A DNA stretch of 64,000 nt from assembly GCF_964019385.1 (NCBI RefSeq), contig NC_088645.1:35408498-35472497 (forward strand), read 5' to 3'. The position numbers and the translations under genes were made by a program. The DNA is from Sycon ciliatum. Lineage: Eukaryota; Porifera; Calcarea; Leucosolenida; Sycettidae. The first letter of the stretch is position 1, and each line of letters starts with the position of its first letter. Shown piece by piece: positions 11,629 through 27,686 of the stretch. The notes below the pieces were generated by a model. That model was not told the origin of the DNA. It was given only the letters and a program-made list of their open reading frames with translations, and did not search any database.

Positions 11629-12663
11629 CTCCCTCCCTCCCTCTCCCCTCTCTTTGTTTCCTACAAGTAGATGTAGTGGATTGGAGCTTTTGGCACAGAC
11701 TATTTGCCCCCGCTTTTGAGGAATTTCCCTCGGGTTCAAGTGCAGAATCAGTCTTAGCAATGCTATTCCTAGATGTGTGTTGTGTTTGCAGCACCGGCCA
11801 CAAAAAGTGTGGTTGTCCCCCTATCTGTTGTGCTAAGCCAGGGGATTGACTTTTTACTTGTTTCTTTTTGCAGACACCTGCCGTGGAGGATCGCTTGTAT
11901 GCGCTGGGCTCAACAGGGAATGAAACATTGGACTCGGTGAGATTCTACGTGCTGTCTGCAAGTGTATGCTGGCTAGGGAGAGGTAGCATGCAAGTGTATG
12001 CTGGCTAGAGAGAGGTAGCATGCGAGTGTATGCTGGCTAGGGAGAGGTAGCATGCTGATTGGTGTTAGTGCTTACTTGGACCAAGTACCGGCTCATCGCA
12101 ATTGTCACTTATCTCCCACGTTCTTTTTGACCGGTAAAACACAGTCCAATCGTGACATCTAACTTACTTTTGCTTGGGAGGTTGTGATGGCAAGATCAAA
12201 GGAGGCACCAAAGAAAAATGATCGCGACTAGCACTTTGAATCACGATGTGTTTGACTTTTGCTTGGGAAGTAGGAATCTGGCCATTCACTGTCTGTGTTT
12301 CCAAAAGCCAAGTGCAGCGACCCGAAGACCGGAACTGTGGTAGGGGCAACTGACATCCGGGAGAGCGTGACAGGCCGCGTGCACGGCAGAGGAGTATGAG
12401 CGTCATGCTGAAGAAGAAAGGTGTTCTCGATACTTATCCTTGTGCATAATGGTGCTAACTATCGCATTAACAACTGGATTCTTCGAGGAGTTTACTCAGC
12501 ATGGGCGCCTCTATCTACCTTGTGATTGTGTCACAATCTGTGTGCATGGCTAATTCATCTGTCCGTCTGCCCGTCCGCCTGTCCCTCCGTTCGTATGTCC
12601 ATCCGTCCATCTGTCCGTCTTTCTATCTACATACTTATGTACGTGCTGAAGGGTGTGTTTATC

Positions 12664-12703
<40 letters not shown>

Positions 12704-13070
12704 TGTGTGCGCGCGTACGTGTGTGCGTGCGTGCATATGCGTTTGTGTGTGTGTGTGTGCATCTCACATGCATGCACACAGTATCGTCGCGTCATCCTCA
12801 GTCTGTTCACTACACAGCAAGCTCTCAGCCGCCGCACCATCAATGACGCTGTGAACAAAACAGTCGGTGGCAGCGAATCCAAGGATATCACTCGCTTACT
12901 CAAGGTAAGAACTGCTGTATAGTAGTGACTTCTTGTTTGTGATCGTTTGGCCCCATCCGCATCCAGATTTAGGTTCCAGACCTGTCGATCCCTTGAGATC
13001 CAATCACTCAAGTCTTTACTCGCCTTTGCCGTTGCCATATGGGCGTGGCAAAATGACGATCAAAGGTGTG

Positions 13071-13125
<55 letters not shown>

Positions 13126-13231
13126 ATGTACGTGTGTACATGTACGTGTGTTTTGTGTTTTTGGTGTTTCTCAGGAAATGTGCATGAAGCAGGGCACTAA
13201 CTGGGTCATCCGGAGGCCAGTGGCAAGCTAG
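5420..13231 (+). CDS. POLR3E: DNA-directed RNA polymerase III subunit RPC5, C-terminal exons (5' incomplete)
   Basis: Seven phase-compatible exons: 5420-5602, 5972-6012, 6369-6495, 11319-11413, 11874-11936, 12782-12904 and 13175-13231 (stop TAG). They encode about 229 residues. Exons 1-2 carry the acidic HVKDEPMDT and VRVKPEPMDTE motifs, matching the KEEP...EEPMDTS linker of human POLR3E. Later exons match the C-terminal winged-helix portion: VEDRLYALGS, YRRVILSLFTTQQALSRRTI, and the terminal GTNWVIRRPVAS against GGMWYLKGTVQS. RPC5 is a peripheral pol III subunit that pairs with RPC4 in a TFIIF-like heterodimer for 5S and tRNA transcription in the nucleus. The conserved N-terminal Sin domain (about 490 residues in human) is not found upstream in the window. 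All borders are GT-AG. TG and CT microsatellites directly precede several acceptors. Confidence 0.85.
5880..5971 (+). repeat. TG-rich microsatellite up to an intron acceptor
   Basis: TG/TGCG repeats run to the TGTGCATGTAG acceptor of the 41-bp POLR3E exon at 5972. Confidence 0.85.
6267..6354 (+). repeat. (CT)n microsatellite at an intron acceptor
   Basis: Almost pure CT tract ending 14 bases before the POLR3E exon at 6369. It appears to serve as the polypyrimidine tract. Confidence 0.95.
6563..6745. mobile_element. MITE family A, copy 1 (CGTATTTTCC ends, TA flanks)
   Basis: Terminal inverted repeats CCGTATTTTCCGGAGTATA and TATACTCGGGAAAATACG, flanked by TA. A relative is at 21445-21620. It lies just beyond the C-terminal end of the degraded transposon on the minus strand. 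No coding capacity. Confidence 0.75.
6945..7505 (-). repeat. 112-bp tandem repeat, five copies, made of protease coding sequence
   Basis: Unit spacing is exactly 112 bp (equivalent minus-strand frame ends at 7046, 7158 and 7270). Each unit encodes a piece of the Ulp1-like region (VELSVGNDPS, then FNQKKMRGGHLLSC). Since 112 is not a multiple of three, each copy shifts frame. Confidence 0.9.
8719..9290 (-). repeat. 60-bp minisatellite, nine to ten copies, made of integrase coding sequence
   Basis: The unit includes GAAACAGAAGACATGACAAG. On the minus strand each unit encodes 20 residues containing REARLPLDLSCLLFL; the first repeats the YGREARLPLDL integrase motif at 9300. Because 60 is a multiple of three, several frames stay open. 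One plus-strand stop (TAA near 9038) breaks one of them. Confidence 0.9.
9391..9570. mobile_element. MITE family B, copy 1 (CCGTATTTCCCCGATTATAA ends)
   Basis: Long inverted ends (GTATTTCCCCGATTATAAGT at left, ACTTATAATCGGGGAAATAC at right) with TA flanks. A second copy is at 25510-25668. Confidence 0.8.
9749..9820 (+). tRNA. tRNA-derived sequence (SINE head or pseudo-tRNA), anticodon CTA
   Basis: A 72-base cloverleaf can be drawn: D arm GCTCAGTGGTTAGAGC, anticodon stem TCGCT/AGCGA with loop AGCTACA, and T loop TTCGAGT. A-box TAGCTCAGTGG and B-box GGTTCGAGTCC are both present. The acceptor stem has only five of seven pairs, the T stem has a T-T mismatch, and position 33 is G instead of T. 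A functional tRNA is therefore unlikely. It is bracketed by 12-bp inverted repeats (GTCTGAAGAAAA at 9709 and TTTTCTTCAGAC at 9828). Confidence 0.5.
10040..10089. repeat. Short hairpin
   Basis: ATTTATCAACGAGAAAC pairs with GTTTCTCGTTGGTAAAT across a 16-base loop. Confidence 0.75.
10464..11178. mobile_element. Non-autonomous hAT element, copy 1
   Basis: Ends are TAGGGCTGAAACGAT and ATCGTTTCAGCCCTA. An eight-base duplication flanks it: GTGTTTTC at 10456-10463 and GTGTTTTG at 11179-11186, one mismatch. Interior is AT-rich with many ATCGAT motifs. Shares its termini with 46624-47673. Confidence 0.85.
10592..10892. mobile_element. Second element nested inside the hAT
   Basis: ACTGTAAA occurs at 10584-10591 and 10893-10900 as a likely eight-base duplication. 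The ends contain CGGGTAG/CTACCCG and repeated ACGGGTA/TACCCGT motifs. Terminal symmetry is imperfect, so the exact ends are uncertain. Confidence 0.6.
11498..11625 (+). repeat. Compound microsatellite (TG)n, (TGTGTGTGG)n, (CT)n
   Basis: TG repeats pass into five GTGTGTGTGG-like units and then about 50 bp of CT, inside a POLR3E intron. Confidence 0.9.
11958..12053 (+). repeat. 32-bp tandem repeat, three copies
   Basis: Unit contains GTGTATGCTGGCTAGGGAG and AGGTAGCATGC. It lies just after the 63-bp POLR3E exon. Confidence 0.85.
12668..12765 (+). repeat. TG-rich microsatellite before an acceptor
   Basis: TG then TGCG repeats ending 16 bases before the POLR3E exon at 12782. Confidence 0.9.
13071..13124 (+). 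repeat. (TG)n microsatellite before the last POLR3E exon
   Basis: Pure TG tract about 50 bases upstream of the acceptor at 13174. Confidence 0.9.
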
Positions 13232-13279
13232 AGTCTCCTTCACGATAGTCGGCGGAACAAGTGACAACTGCAGTCCTAT

Positions 13280-13280
<1 letters not shown>

Positions 13281-13370
<90 letters not shown>
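13281..13370 (+). repeat. (CT)n microsatellite
   Basis: Pure CT tract of about 90 bp, 50 bp downstream of the POLR3E stop codon. It is probably in the 3' untranslated region or just beyond. Confidence 0.95.
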
Positions 13371-13373
<3 letters not shown>

Positions 13374-13738
13374 TGGCTCGCTCGTTGTTCACATGTCGGG
13401 TTTGCAGCCGATGACGAACATGCCCTGGTCTCCTCCAGCAATTGTCGAACTGTTGCCCCATGCATTTGTGCGTCTGCGTGCGTGCATGCATGCGTAATTT
13501 GAATCAATGCACCCCTATTTGCTGAGTCGCCTACGGCAGTCTGTTGTTGCTTCCCTGCCAGGCCTCCACAACTTGAGGCATGCCATCAGGCCTGGTGAGC
13601 TCGCCAGGGGCTTGCGCGACTGCCGATTGCTCCGAGCAGAGTCCTAGGTGGGGTGGCTTAGCAGTCCCGATACTTCGATCCGTACGCCTGTCCTGCTGAA
13701 GTCGCATGACTACGGCGGTGTGACCTACTGCCGGTAGT

Positions 13739-13832
13739 CCAGTGCTGTTCGATGAAATCCAGTGCTGCTCAATGAAATCCAGTGCTGCTCAATGAAATCC
13801 AGTGCTGCTCAATGAAATCCAGTGCTGCTCAA
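13739..13832 (+). repeat. 20-bp tandem repeat
   Basis: About five copies of AGTGCTGCTCAATGAAATCC. A single inverted relative is at 13935-13965. Confidence 0.9.
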
Positions 13833-14344
13833 GCCCAGTAGCGTCACTCGAGTTCCCCGCCGGGCGTTGGGCAGCCCTAGACCTGCGAACACTGGGCTGC
13901 GAAATGCATCAATGGTGCAAGGCGGAAATTTGAAGCGATGGGACTGGATTTCATTGAGCAGCACTGACCCTCTAGCTGTGCAATGTGCACGCACAATACT
14001 GCCCGATAGCATCATAGTTAGTCTTTGTGTCGACTCACAGCATCACGGTCTGTATTTTTTTACCCCGAGCTAATTGTACCTCTCTCTGTCTTTAACCTCT
14101 CGTCGTTTGTTTTGTGCTGCCTTTTTATTTATTTCAATTGCTTCGTTGTCAGTATCCCCGTGTCCTGTTTTGTCTAATCAAACTACCTGCTGAGCTTTGA
14201 ACTTGCGATATTCTAATAATTATTTTGAAGTTGTTCTTAGGTAAAGCAACAACTCTTGAATATGTCCCATGTCGGGCTGGTTCGTTTGTTTTGCGTCTGA
14301 TTAACTCAAGGGTGCACAGGCACCCAGAACCGGTTGAATGGTCG

Positions 14345-14545
14345 TGCGTGTGTGAGGGGTACTTGCATGGTTGGCTACCATCCGGGAAGGGGTACCGCAC
14401 TTGCATGGTGGGCTCCCATCCGGGGAGGGGTACCGCACTTGCATGGTGGGCTCCCATCCGGGGAGGGGTACCGTACTTGCATGGTTGGCTCCCGTCCGGG
14501 GAGGGGTACCGTACTTGCATGGTCGGCTACCCACCTGGGTGCTTA
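14345..14545 (+). repeat. 38-bp minisatellite, about five copies
   Basis: Unit contains GGGGTACCGCACTTGCATGG and GGCTCCCATCCGGGGA. Frames stay open by chance; no protein is proposed. Confidence 0.9.
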
Positions 14546-14663
14546 TTGCATGTTCATGCAGGCAAGGCAGTGGACTGGTATAAGAGGGCACAAACCTTGA
14601 TGTACTGTTGGTGTGACCAAGAATCCATATCGGATATTGACTCTTCATACCGCTGATGTAGTC

Positions 14664-14985
14664 TTGATGCCTCCAAGAGTACATAACCCCCAAGAGTGTG
14701 CAACTCCAGCTATGGGGTCTGCGACGGCAGAACTTCACATCACGTGATGAACCCGTACACATTATTTGCACTCTGTGCATGATTGATACAGGGTTGTACG
14801 AAACCCAGCTTTGGGTTCAACTCTCTTGTGATCACTTTGCACTGTTTGCCAGTGTTACTGTGTGACCTTTTGAACCATGTCACGTGATGTGAAGTTCTGC
14901 CGTCGCAGCAGTGCATGGAGGTTGTGCAGGCAGTTGCACACTCTTGGGATTATGTACTCTTGATGCCACCAAGGCAAGAGGCCCT
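14664..14985. repeat. Large foldback (inverted repeat with about 90-bp arms)
   Basis: The left arm (14664-14755) has CAAGAGTACATAACCCC and CGACGGCAGAACTTCACATC. The right arm (14875-14985) has GATGTGAAGTTCTGCCGTCG and GATTATGTACTCTTGATGCC in reverse. Arms pair imperfectly over most of their length. The CAAGAGT...ATAACCCC motif recurs at 15140-15205 and in the palindrome at 25552. Confidence 0.75.
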
Positions 14986-15336
14986 CCCTGACTTGAAAGC
15001 TCAAGGGAGATCTTTATGAAACCAAGCAGATTTACTGCACTCTTGACCTACATGTACATCATCATACATGCATCCACGGCCGCTAGATGTCACCGAGAGT
15101 ACGCAGGGCCTAAGGGTTCAGACTACATGTACTTCCAAGAGTCCCGGATAACCCCTAAAAAAAGAAAGAAAGAAAAATAACCCCATGGGGTCATGGACTC
15201 TTGCTACTTGTCCCCGGGGTGCTGGAGTCCGCACGGCTGGCTAGAGATCCGGGAGAGGTTCTCCTGCACGTGTAGAACTGACAATAGAGGGGATGGTTAG
15301 ACATGATACCGAGTGAGGACTCGAGGAGGAGACTGA

Positions 15337-15783
15337 GGGTGCGTTCTTAACGATCCTCTCGGAAAAGTTGGAGCCTCTCCGAAAAGTACGAGAGCTCATA
15401 TCCTCTCCGACTTTTCAAGGAGGCTCTCCAAGCTCCCTAAGCTTCAGAGGTGGTTTCAACCAGGGAGCAGTACAATTGTACTACTCCCTGGTTGAAACTT
15501 GGAGATTCCCGCGGTTTGGGATCAGCGCATGCGAACTACGGCTAAAAGCCACGTGTTAATCATGAGTGTACGCATTTCCCTTTTCGCATACGCACATGTG
15601 TATACTAAATTCATAACTCCGAAGATCGCGGCCCCGGCCTTTGGCGCCGGATTCACATTGCTTGACATGTGCAAAATATCTCCGAATTCTTCGAGACCCG
15701 TTCTTGAATTATACCAGTTTCTTCGACTTCTCTTTTCTTCTTCTCCTAGAAGTAGAAGCTACAAGTAAATTAAGAACGCACCC
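15337..15783. mobile_element. MITE with GGGTGCGTTCTTAA ends and a central palindrome
   Basis: 14-bp perfect terminal inverted repeats at 15337-15350 and 15770-15783. Inside, 15452-15497 is a near-perfect 46-bp palindrome (GTTTCAACCAGGGAG against CTCCCTGGTTGAAAC). Superfamily not assigned. Confidence 0.7.
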
Positions 15784-15799
15784 TTAGCTGGAAAGTTGA

Positions 15800-17601
15800 G
15801 GCCTCGAGGTACTATCTCTTAATTTGCTAAATCCTATATATAGGATTTTGGTCATATTTTTCAACTCAAAATGGGTGTGGCATGAGAACAGCAAAAAGTA
15901 TGTGACCAATTCTTCTTTGCTAGGCCGTCTTAGTAGATATCGAGAGTTGAATAAGATAATTTTTTCAAACACTAACATCGGCTATCTCCTTGCTCAATAT
16001 TACTAAGGCCTGTGCCCTATTTTTCGAATCTTATAATGGGATTTGAGGTTTTATTGGACCTTGTTTTATCCTTAAAACTGGTAGTTTCATGACGGCATGT
16101 GCGATATGTCATCATGAAACCACCCTGTGCCACACCTGCAATGTTCTTCTGCACATTCACTGCTTCAGTCCTTTCCATGACAGCAGCTGAACAATTATGC
16201 TCAAATTTCCAATTATTGCTGAAAATGGGTATTCATCAGAAATAGTATCGCCCTATGAATAGGCTCCGGCAGATTATGCTCGCGAAATCATCGAATTATG
16301 CTTTCATGGATTCTCGCATTATGCTCGTAAAATCCTCATAATGCTTTAGCACCGGGGATATATCATTCACTTTGTTGTACTTATGGAGCCTCAAAGTTCG
16401 GAAAATTGTGCCATTTTGCGTACTTGCAAGTTTCAAGTGGCCATAAGTACAACAAACTTGAGTATCCCCATACCAAGATGTTCATGCATGTTAGAGATCA
16501 ACATGGAAAAGAGAAAACATTACTTCTTCTATTCATGGTGAAAAAGGAGGACAAAATGTTACGAGTTATGACCAACTGTCCACCAACGTAACCAGATCTT
16601 ATACAGTTAGCGAGTGCGACAAAATGGCACACAACTGACAAGGAGTACCGAGATATTTGGCGGCCTGATACTTTTTGTAGCTCACCATCCGAATTCTTCT
16701 ATTCATTACTTGATTTCTTTTGTACTTCAGTAAAAATATTATTTCATTGCCAAAGTAGTTTGAGTTACCTTTGAAAAATTATCATGTTCAACTGTCTTCG
16801 TAATCATCATACTCGTCCAACCGATGTCACCCTCACCCTGCGAATAATCAGCTCATCTCTCCCGTAGCTCCACTTCTCCTTCCATCATGACCGAACATCA
16901 ACTATATAATCAATTTAGAGCAATGTCCATAGCCTGCAGTCATATCATGGCTGCTAAAATCCAGAGGTCATGACTTCGTAACATGCATAGTGTACAAATG
17001 TAATGTACATGCACATGTACTCTCGTACTGTAGTACACGGAGTTTTGCGGACTACCCGCCACTATCGAGTCGTCGCCCCAGGATACCTGATGAAGGCTGA
17101 TTCACTCGCATCTTCTGCTACATGTACTGTGTCAGTGTGAGAAAGAACTTTGAAGAAGACGAGTTCGAGCATACAATACTGTATTGCCATGATTTCTACC
17201 CTGCTTTTCATTGAAACACTATCTGCATGACCTCCGATCCCTTTACCATGCAGACCACCAGCACTGATCAGGTGCATTGTAAACAATTGTATAGCCTACA
17301 TACTAAAACTGTGGTATAATTGTGTAGTTATGCTCCTACCTCCGAGAGGATGCCAAATTATGCTCCAAATTTTCAACCACCAAATTATGCCAATAATTAT
17401 GGCATAATCCGCCGGTGCCTACCTATGAATCTAAAATGTAAACATTCATGCCTCAAACATACAACTTCCATGAAAACCATTATGCCGTTATTATTGGTCG
17501 TGATGACCAATAACAACGGCATAAAAGGCACACATTTTCAAATCCTATATATAGGATTTTTGGCCAGCAAATTAAGAGATACAAGCTGCTAGGTCGAGGC
17601 C
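15800..17601. mobile_element. 1.8-kb terminal-inverted-repeat element, non-coding
   Basis: The left end (GGCCTCGAGG, then TATCTCTTAATTTGCT, then AAATCCTATATATAGGATTT) is matched inverted at 17538-17601. Interior is AT-rich with a hairpin at 16372-16453 (TTGTTGTACTTATGG against CCATAAGTACAACAA) and two clusters of ATTATGCT. No transposase was recognised. The GGCCTCG ends pass into a GAGGCC-rich stretch on the right. Confidence 0.6.
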
Positions 17602-17628
17602 GAGGCCCGAGGCCGAGGGTAATAGTGA

Positions 17629-17728
17629 TATTACGTCATTGCTTGAATATGACGTCGACGATGGAACAATATTGGGAATTCCCCGGAATAATTCATGCAC
17701 CGACGTCATATTCCTGCAATGACGTGAT
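17629..17728. promoter_or_regulatory. Inverted pair of CRE-like GACGTC blocks upstream of the TRIM gene
   Basis: TTACGTCATTGCTTGAATATGACGTCG at about 17630-17656, broken here into TTACGTCATTGC and AATATGACGTCG, is mirrored by CGACGTCATATT and GCAATGACGTGA at 17701-17728. ATF/CREB sites have the core TGACGT. The pair lies about 350-450 bp before the first TRIM ATG. Promoter function is inference; a MITE end would also explain the symmetry. Confidence 0.4.
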
Positions 17729-18083
17729 GTGTTAGCAAAAGACCACGAAAAAGCCATCAAAACATGAAAACCAAAAATGCAGAGAGCGATACGATTGCGA
17801 GGAAGCCGATCACTGACCTGAAGTGAAGATGTAACAGTTTCTTCGACTTTTTTCCATCTTGCACATTTCGACAGCTGGACTTTCTGCTCCTATTTCTTCT
17901 CCATTGCTTGCTGTGGGTAGTCATGTTCAGGTAGCTGTGCTTTTCCGTAAGCAGGTATTGGTGACTCTGGAATATCCTAGAGAGAAAAACAGCAGTGCTC
18001 CATTTGCTTGATTCGTGCTCATTCGACGCTCAATTTTCGAAGGATGTTTCTCAAATCTTCGCGTTGAGGTCACCTCTCTCCAC

Positions 18084-23509
<5,426 letters not shown>

Positions 23510-23563
23510 ACCCGCAGCGCATTCCCAATCCTATAATAGTATCGGCATTTGGTGACGATTGCT

Positions 23564-23680
23564 GAGCTCTACCCGTGGTTCGTGCTCTACACGCAGGGCG
23601 ATAGCATGCGAATCGACGGATGAACGCTGAACAGCAATGCATTCCCAACCCTAGAATAGTATTACCTCAATGGTGATGAT
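23564..23680 (+). pseudogene. Partial tandem duplicate of the TRIM last exon and 3' UTR
   Basis: Starting GAGCTCTACCCGTGGTTCGT, this copies 23426-23563 at an offset of 138 bp. It covers the last 28 codons, the stop and the following untranslated bases (CATTCCCAA, TAGAATAGTAT). About 17 bp around the acidic tail are deleted, shifting frame, and several substitutions are present. It lies after the true stop codon, so it would be 3' UTR. Confidence 0.85.
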
Positions 23681-24119
23681 TTCTAAAGAAGAACACCTCA
23701 CGACCGGCACTGTGTAGAAACCAGTAATGCATGGCGACCGCCGTTGACCAGAATGCTGCTAGTGTCCTCCACCTGGCAATAACCACCAGGCCGACACTCC
23801 GGTGCAGCACGTACTTCTTCCGATCCCGTATGCTATATCCGGCAATAATGTGCGCTGGAGTTCATGCTTCGTGTCAATGCTTGCAGGCAGGTGCATTCTG
23901 ACTTGCAGTGCAGGCGTTGCGAGGCTCATAGTTCCTGTCGCGATTGCTACTTTGTGTGCGGATTGCCGAGGTGAATGTAGGCGACTACGTGCAATGCCGC
24001 CGCACGGCGTCATGATGTCTGACCCGTACTTACAGCCCTCAAGCTATGTCCGGGAGGGCGGTGACGGCAACCGGTGAGAAACCTCCTTTCCACCCGCTTG
24101 GCACTCGCCTGCAAGCCTA

Positions 24120-24460
24120 TGGCTGGTTGTGGCAATGCTACTGCCACTACCACCGTCACCACCACCCCATCACCCCGGCACTAACTGCAGCGCTCACCTG
24201 CACGTCTCTGGCTGGTTGTGGCGATACTTCTACCACCACCATCACCACCACCATCATCATCATCAACCCATTCCCATCGGCACTAACTACAGCACTCGTG
24301 CATGGGAGTCATGCCAGTGTCTGCACATCCATTCCCATCGGCACTAACTACAGCACTCGTGCATGGGAGTCATGCCAGTGTCTGGGCATCCATTCCCATC
24401 GGCACAAACTACAGCACTTGTGCATGGGAGTCATGCCAGTGTCTGGGCATCCTACTAAGT
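24120..24460 (+). repeat. Two overlapping tandem duplications
   Basis: 24120-24265 holds two copies of a block with CTGGTTGTGGC and CACCACCACC. 24268-24460 holds three copies of a 65-bp unit with CCCATTCCCATCGGCAC and GGGAGTCATGCCAGTGTCTG. Confidence 0.8.
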
Positions 24461-25509
24461 ATTCGAGATAACCCGATGGCCGTGCTGCTAGCATGCACTG
24501 AGCTAGGTCTCTGCATGCCTCTACTTAGCTATAGAGAGTATTGACTATTCGTACTGCCCTTGCACCTCCACCCCGCACCCTGCCTTGCTGTGCTGACCGG
24601 CCGCCGCGATCATAATGTCTCGTCGAGCGTTGACACTGCATGCCCGTTTGCTGTGTCGGTCCTGCTGCAGCTTCCTACCCTAGCTTAGCATCCCCAGCAC
24701 CGCCACTCCATCCCACCAGGCAATTATATAGCAGAACAGTGTCGCACGATCGCACCTGGCCCAAAGCGGATCTACGCTCTATGATCGTGTCGATACCCAT
24801 GCCTAATTCATCAACACGTCTACGCACTGATTTATGTTACTCAAAATATTCCCAGCTAACCTCCGTCTTGATTACGGCGTTCGACGATTGCAGCAATAAC
24901 GATTGTTAATGCACAGCCGCACGCAACGACAGGCTCTTTTTCTAGACGTTTTTTTAGTTCCGTTGTTTAAAAACAACTTTATTACAGCTGTGTTATACCC
25001 TCCAGTCTTGCCAGCTGACCTCGCGGCTCTTTGTCTGCATGCGTGACGTGTCGACAGAGCGCACTCGCACAGATCTGCCATACAGGCAGTTGTGTAACGC
25101 GATCAATATTATTCCCTCCATAAAAATAATTCTAATAGATTTTCAGATTTCTCATAGCAGTTATACAGTTATTTATGGGCAGCTGTACTTGTCTTTGCGC
25201 TCCAAGCTTCGATTTTTAATTCTAGTGATCGGCATTAATTTTGATGCTTTATCCCCGTGTTATATTCCAAATTATGTTTGGTTCCACGTATTTTCATACT
25301 TGCTGTAGCATCTCCGCCGTGTGCTTGAAGACTGCACTGTAACTCATGATAATATACGGGTGGCTTGAATTCATTGCTGCAGCATCTGCATGTATATAAG
25401 TGCACTGCAGTGGAATATGTGGGCGTGGTGCCAAGCGGGTGGCGGATGGTTTCGTGTGCTTCGTGAATACTGTACTGTGCCGTGCCAAAAGGCTGTGTTC
25501 TTTTAATTA

Positions 25510-25668
25510 CCGTATTTCCTCGAATATGAGTCGCATGACATTGTGTTGAAACAAGAGTCCATAACCCCCAGGGGGTTATGGACTCTTGGTTGAAACAATG
25601 CGGTTCAAACCTCAAAGTGGAGATGGGACTTATAATCGAGTGCGCCTCACAATCGCGGGGAAATACGG
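25510..25668. mobile_element. MITE family B, copy 2, carrying a perfect palindrome
   Basis: Ends CGTATTTCCTCGAATATGAG and GGGGAAATACGG with TA flanks. In the middle, 25552-25588 has 18-bp perfect arms (CAAGAGTCCATAACCCCC) around one base. Confidence 0.8.
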
Positions 25669-25949
25669 TATCTCAGCACAGCCATGCACTCGTGTACACG
25701 TCATTCGCAATGAGGGTTTGCCCTGGCTTGAGAGTGCCAGAAACAGTACCTATCCGCAGAACCACAAGAGGGGGTATCACTTATCAGGTTATGCATTCCT
25801 GGCATGCTGTGCTTCTACTGAAAAATACTAAGGACTTAGTCAGAGGGGAACTTTTTATACATGTACCTAGAGACGAAGCCAGTTGTGAAACTGATGACGA
25901 AGTACAATTACCTCCGGCTGCTTATCACGAGTTCAATATTAACACCATC

Positions 25950-26620
25950 AGCTTGATACAAATCATCTGGCATGGCCGCCATAGCAATAGCGTGCGACGT
26001 GGAGGAGGAGTGGCGTTCCTTCTGCACCTGTCCATTTCGCATACCGGTAGCACCAAACATCGTTCAGAGTGAGATCTTCAGCCTGCTGACCCAACCATTG
26101 AAATACTATCAAGAGGATAATACTCTTGATAGTATGCACAGAACTAGAGCATCGCCCCACATGATGGGCCACATCCACGTTTGTGTTCTGTTGTTACCGT
26201 CCTCCTTGCCAGCCACCTGATCAGTTCGCAGCGCACTGCGGACCTGTGTTCAATCGTTATCAGATTCTCGTTCTCAAGCTTCCCCATGATTTTGTCATTG
26301 GCGACTTTAACGCTCGCCTCTCGAAATGACTGGCATGGCATCTGATCCCGATATACCTGCTGAGTGCTGGTGCATGCATGTACATCACCCTGGCCTTGAT
26401 GGTCTGGGCTTATCGCACGTTGTGGATCAACAGCCCACCCGCTATTCCTCAAGTGGTAAGGCTAAGAGTTCATCTGACATCAATACCGGACCTAGTTATG
26501 CACTACTGATTACGCTCCCATACTCAGCAGTCTCCGATCGGTATCTGATCACTGTCCCGTTATATTTTCATCTTCAAATGTTTGCACGACAAGACCGTTG
26601 AAGTCCACTAACGTGACTTT
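25950..26620 (+). pseudogene. Non-LTR retrotransposon endonuclease relic
   Basis: Broken across frames, the plus strand carries blocks in the order expected for an AP-type endonuclease: RRGGGVAFLLHLSI (about 25995), HDFVIGDFNARLS (about 26286), GLSHVVDQQPTRYSS (about 26405) and AVSDRYLITVPLYF (about 26530, in place of the usual SDH motif). Several frameshifts and stops. No reverse transcriptase was recognised downstream. Confidence 0.6.
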
Positions 26621-27026
26621 TGAAACCTCTGTTCATGACGATCAACGACCATACCACCCCTCTGCCTCAAGTGTCACGCCCACTGAGACTGCTCTGTTCC
26701 TCCCTGACTCCGCTGGACGTCACTCGCCTCAGTTTGTTGAGAGCAGTCTGTGGCCGGAATGCTCTCCCAGTATCGGTCCATTGGACCAAACAGAAGGCGA
26801 CTGGCGGACTTTTAAAGCTCTAGTAAACACTTCTTTCTTTTCTTTTTGAGTTCTTGTGCAGTAGAAGACCTCTTTTACGAACGAAATTAACCAAAAATCA
26901 AACAACATTCAAATACACATACACATACATGTTCAGTCAGCCACAATGGATGCCTCCGCAGCGACTACGGCTGCAGACGGCGCTACCGGGGCATGGGCAG
27001 AAAACATGGCGAACGAGCTGTATCCC

Positions 27027-27043
27027 CCCCCCCCCCCCCCCCC
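27027..27043. repeat. Poly-C tract
   Basis: Uninterrupted run of C, one of several in the window. Confidence 0.9.
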
Positions 27044-27064
27044 CTGTCTAACCCCCAAGACCTA

Positions 27065-27199
27065 CAGTGCAGCTGGCAACCGAAATCCGACCCCCTGAGC
27101 GCCCGGTGGGCGATGCGTTCACTTTCTAGCGGCCTCTATTTCGTAGTGTTACGATGTGAGCGCACCGCTTAGGGGGTCGGATTTCAGTTGCCAGCACTG
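27065..27199. mobile_element. Short mariner-type MITE
   Basis: 135 bp with about 33-bp terminal inverted repeats (CAGTGCAGCTGGCAACCGAA at left, GTTGCCAGCACTG at right) and TA flanks at 27063-27064 and 27200-27201. The arms leave a loop of about 60 bp. Confidence 0.8.
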
Positions 27200-27686
27200 T
27201 AGTAGTCATCATAGACATACTGGTCGAAAAAATAATGTTACACTTGCCTGTATTAGCGCTACGCTGAGGGCCTGAGACGACACCGGATGAATGCCATGGT
27301 GACTGAGGGAGTAGGCCTCACCGCTTACATGTCTTCTCCGCTAGCAACTCTCGAATAGAACTAACTAACTACTTATGCACACTTAGCTCTAGTCACTGCT
27401 ACCCGCGAGTCACAGTAACTTCTGTTATGTATGCAACTTCACAAGTGTCTGCATACCGTTTCGTTCGCGGAGCTCTGTCTCTGGCACTGTGGTAGCCTGG
27501 TAGGAGAGTTCAAACAAAGACAAAAGTGAGCTTGCGGTTCAACTCTCGCTAATCTTGCCTTATCCTTCTGCCCATGGCGTCCCTCTCTCAGTTCGTCAGC
27601 TGACAGCAGTTATTCCGTGACCACCATGACACTGTCGGGATCGTGAGAAGGTACACGACTGATGGTACAACAACAAGAAGTCTTAA

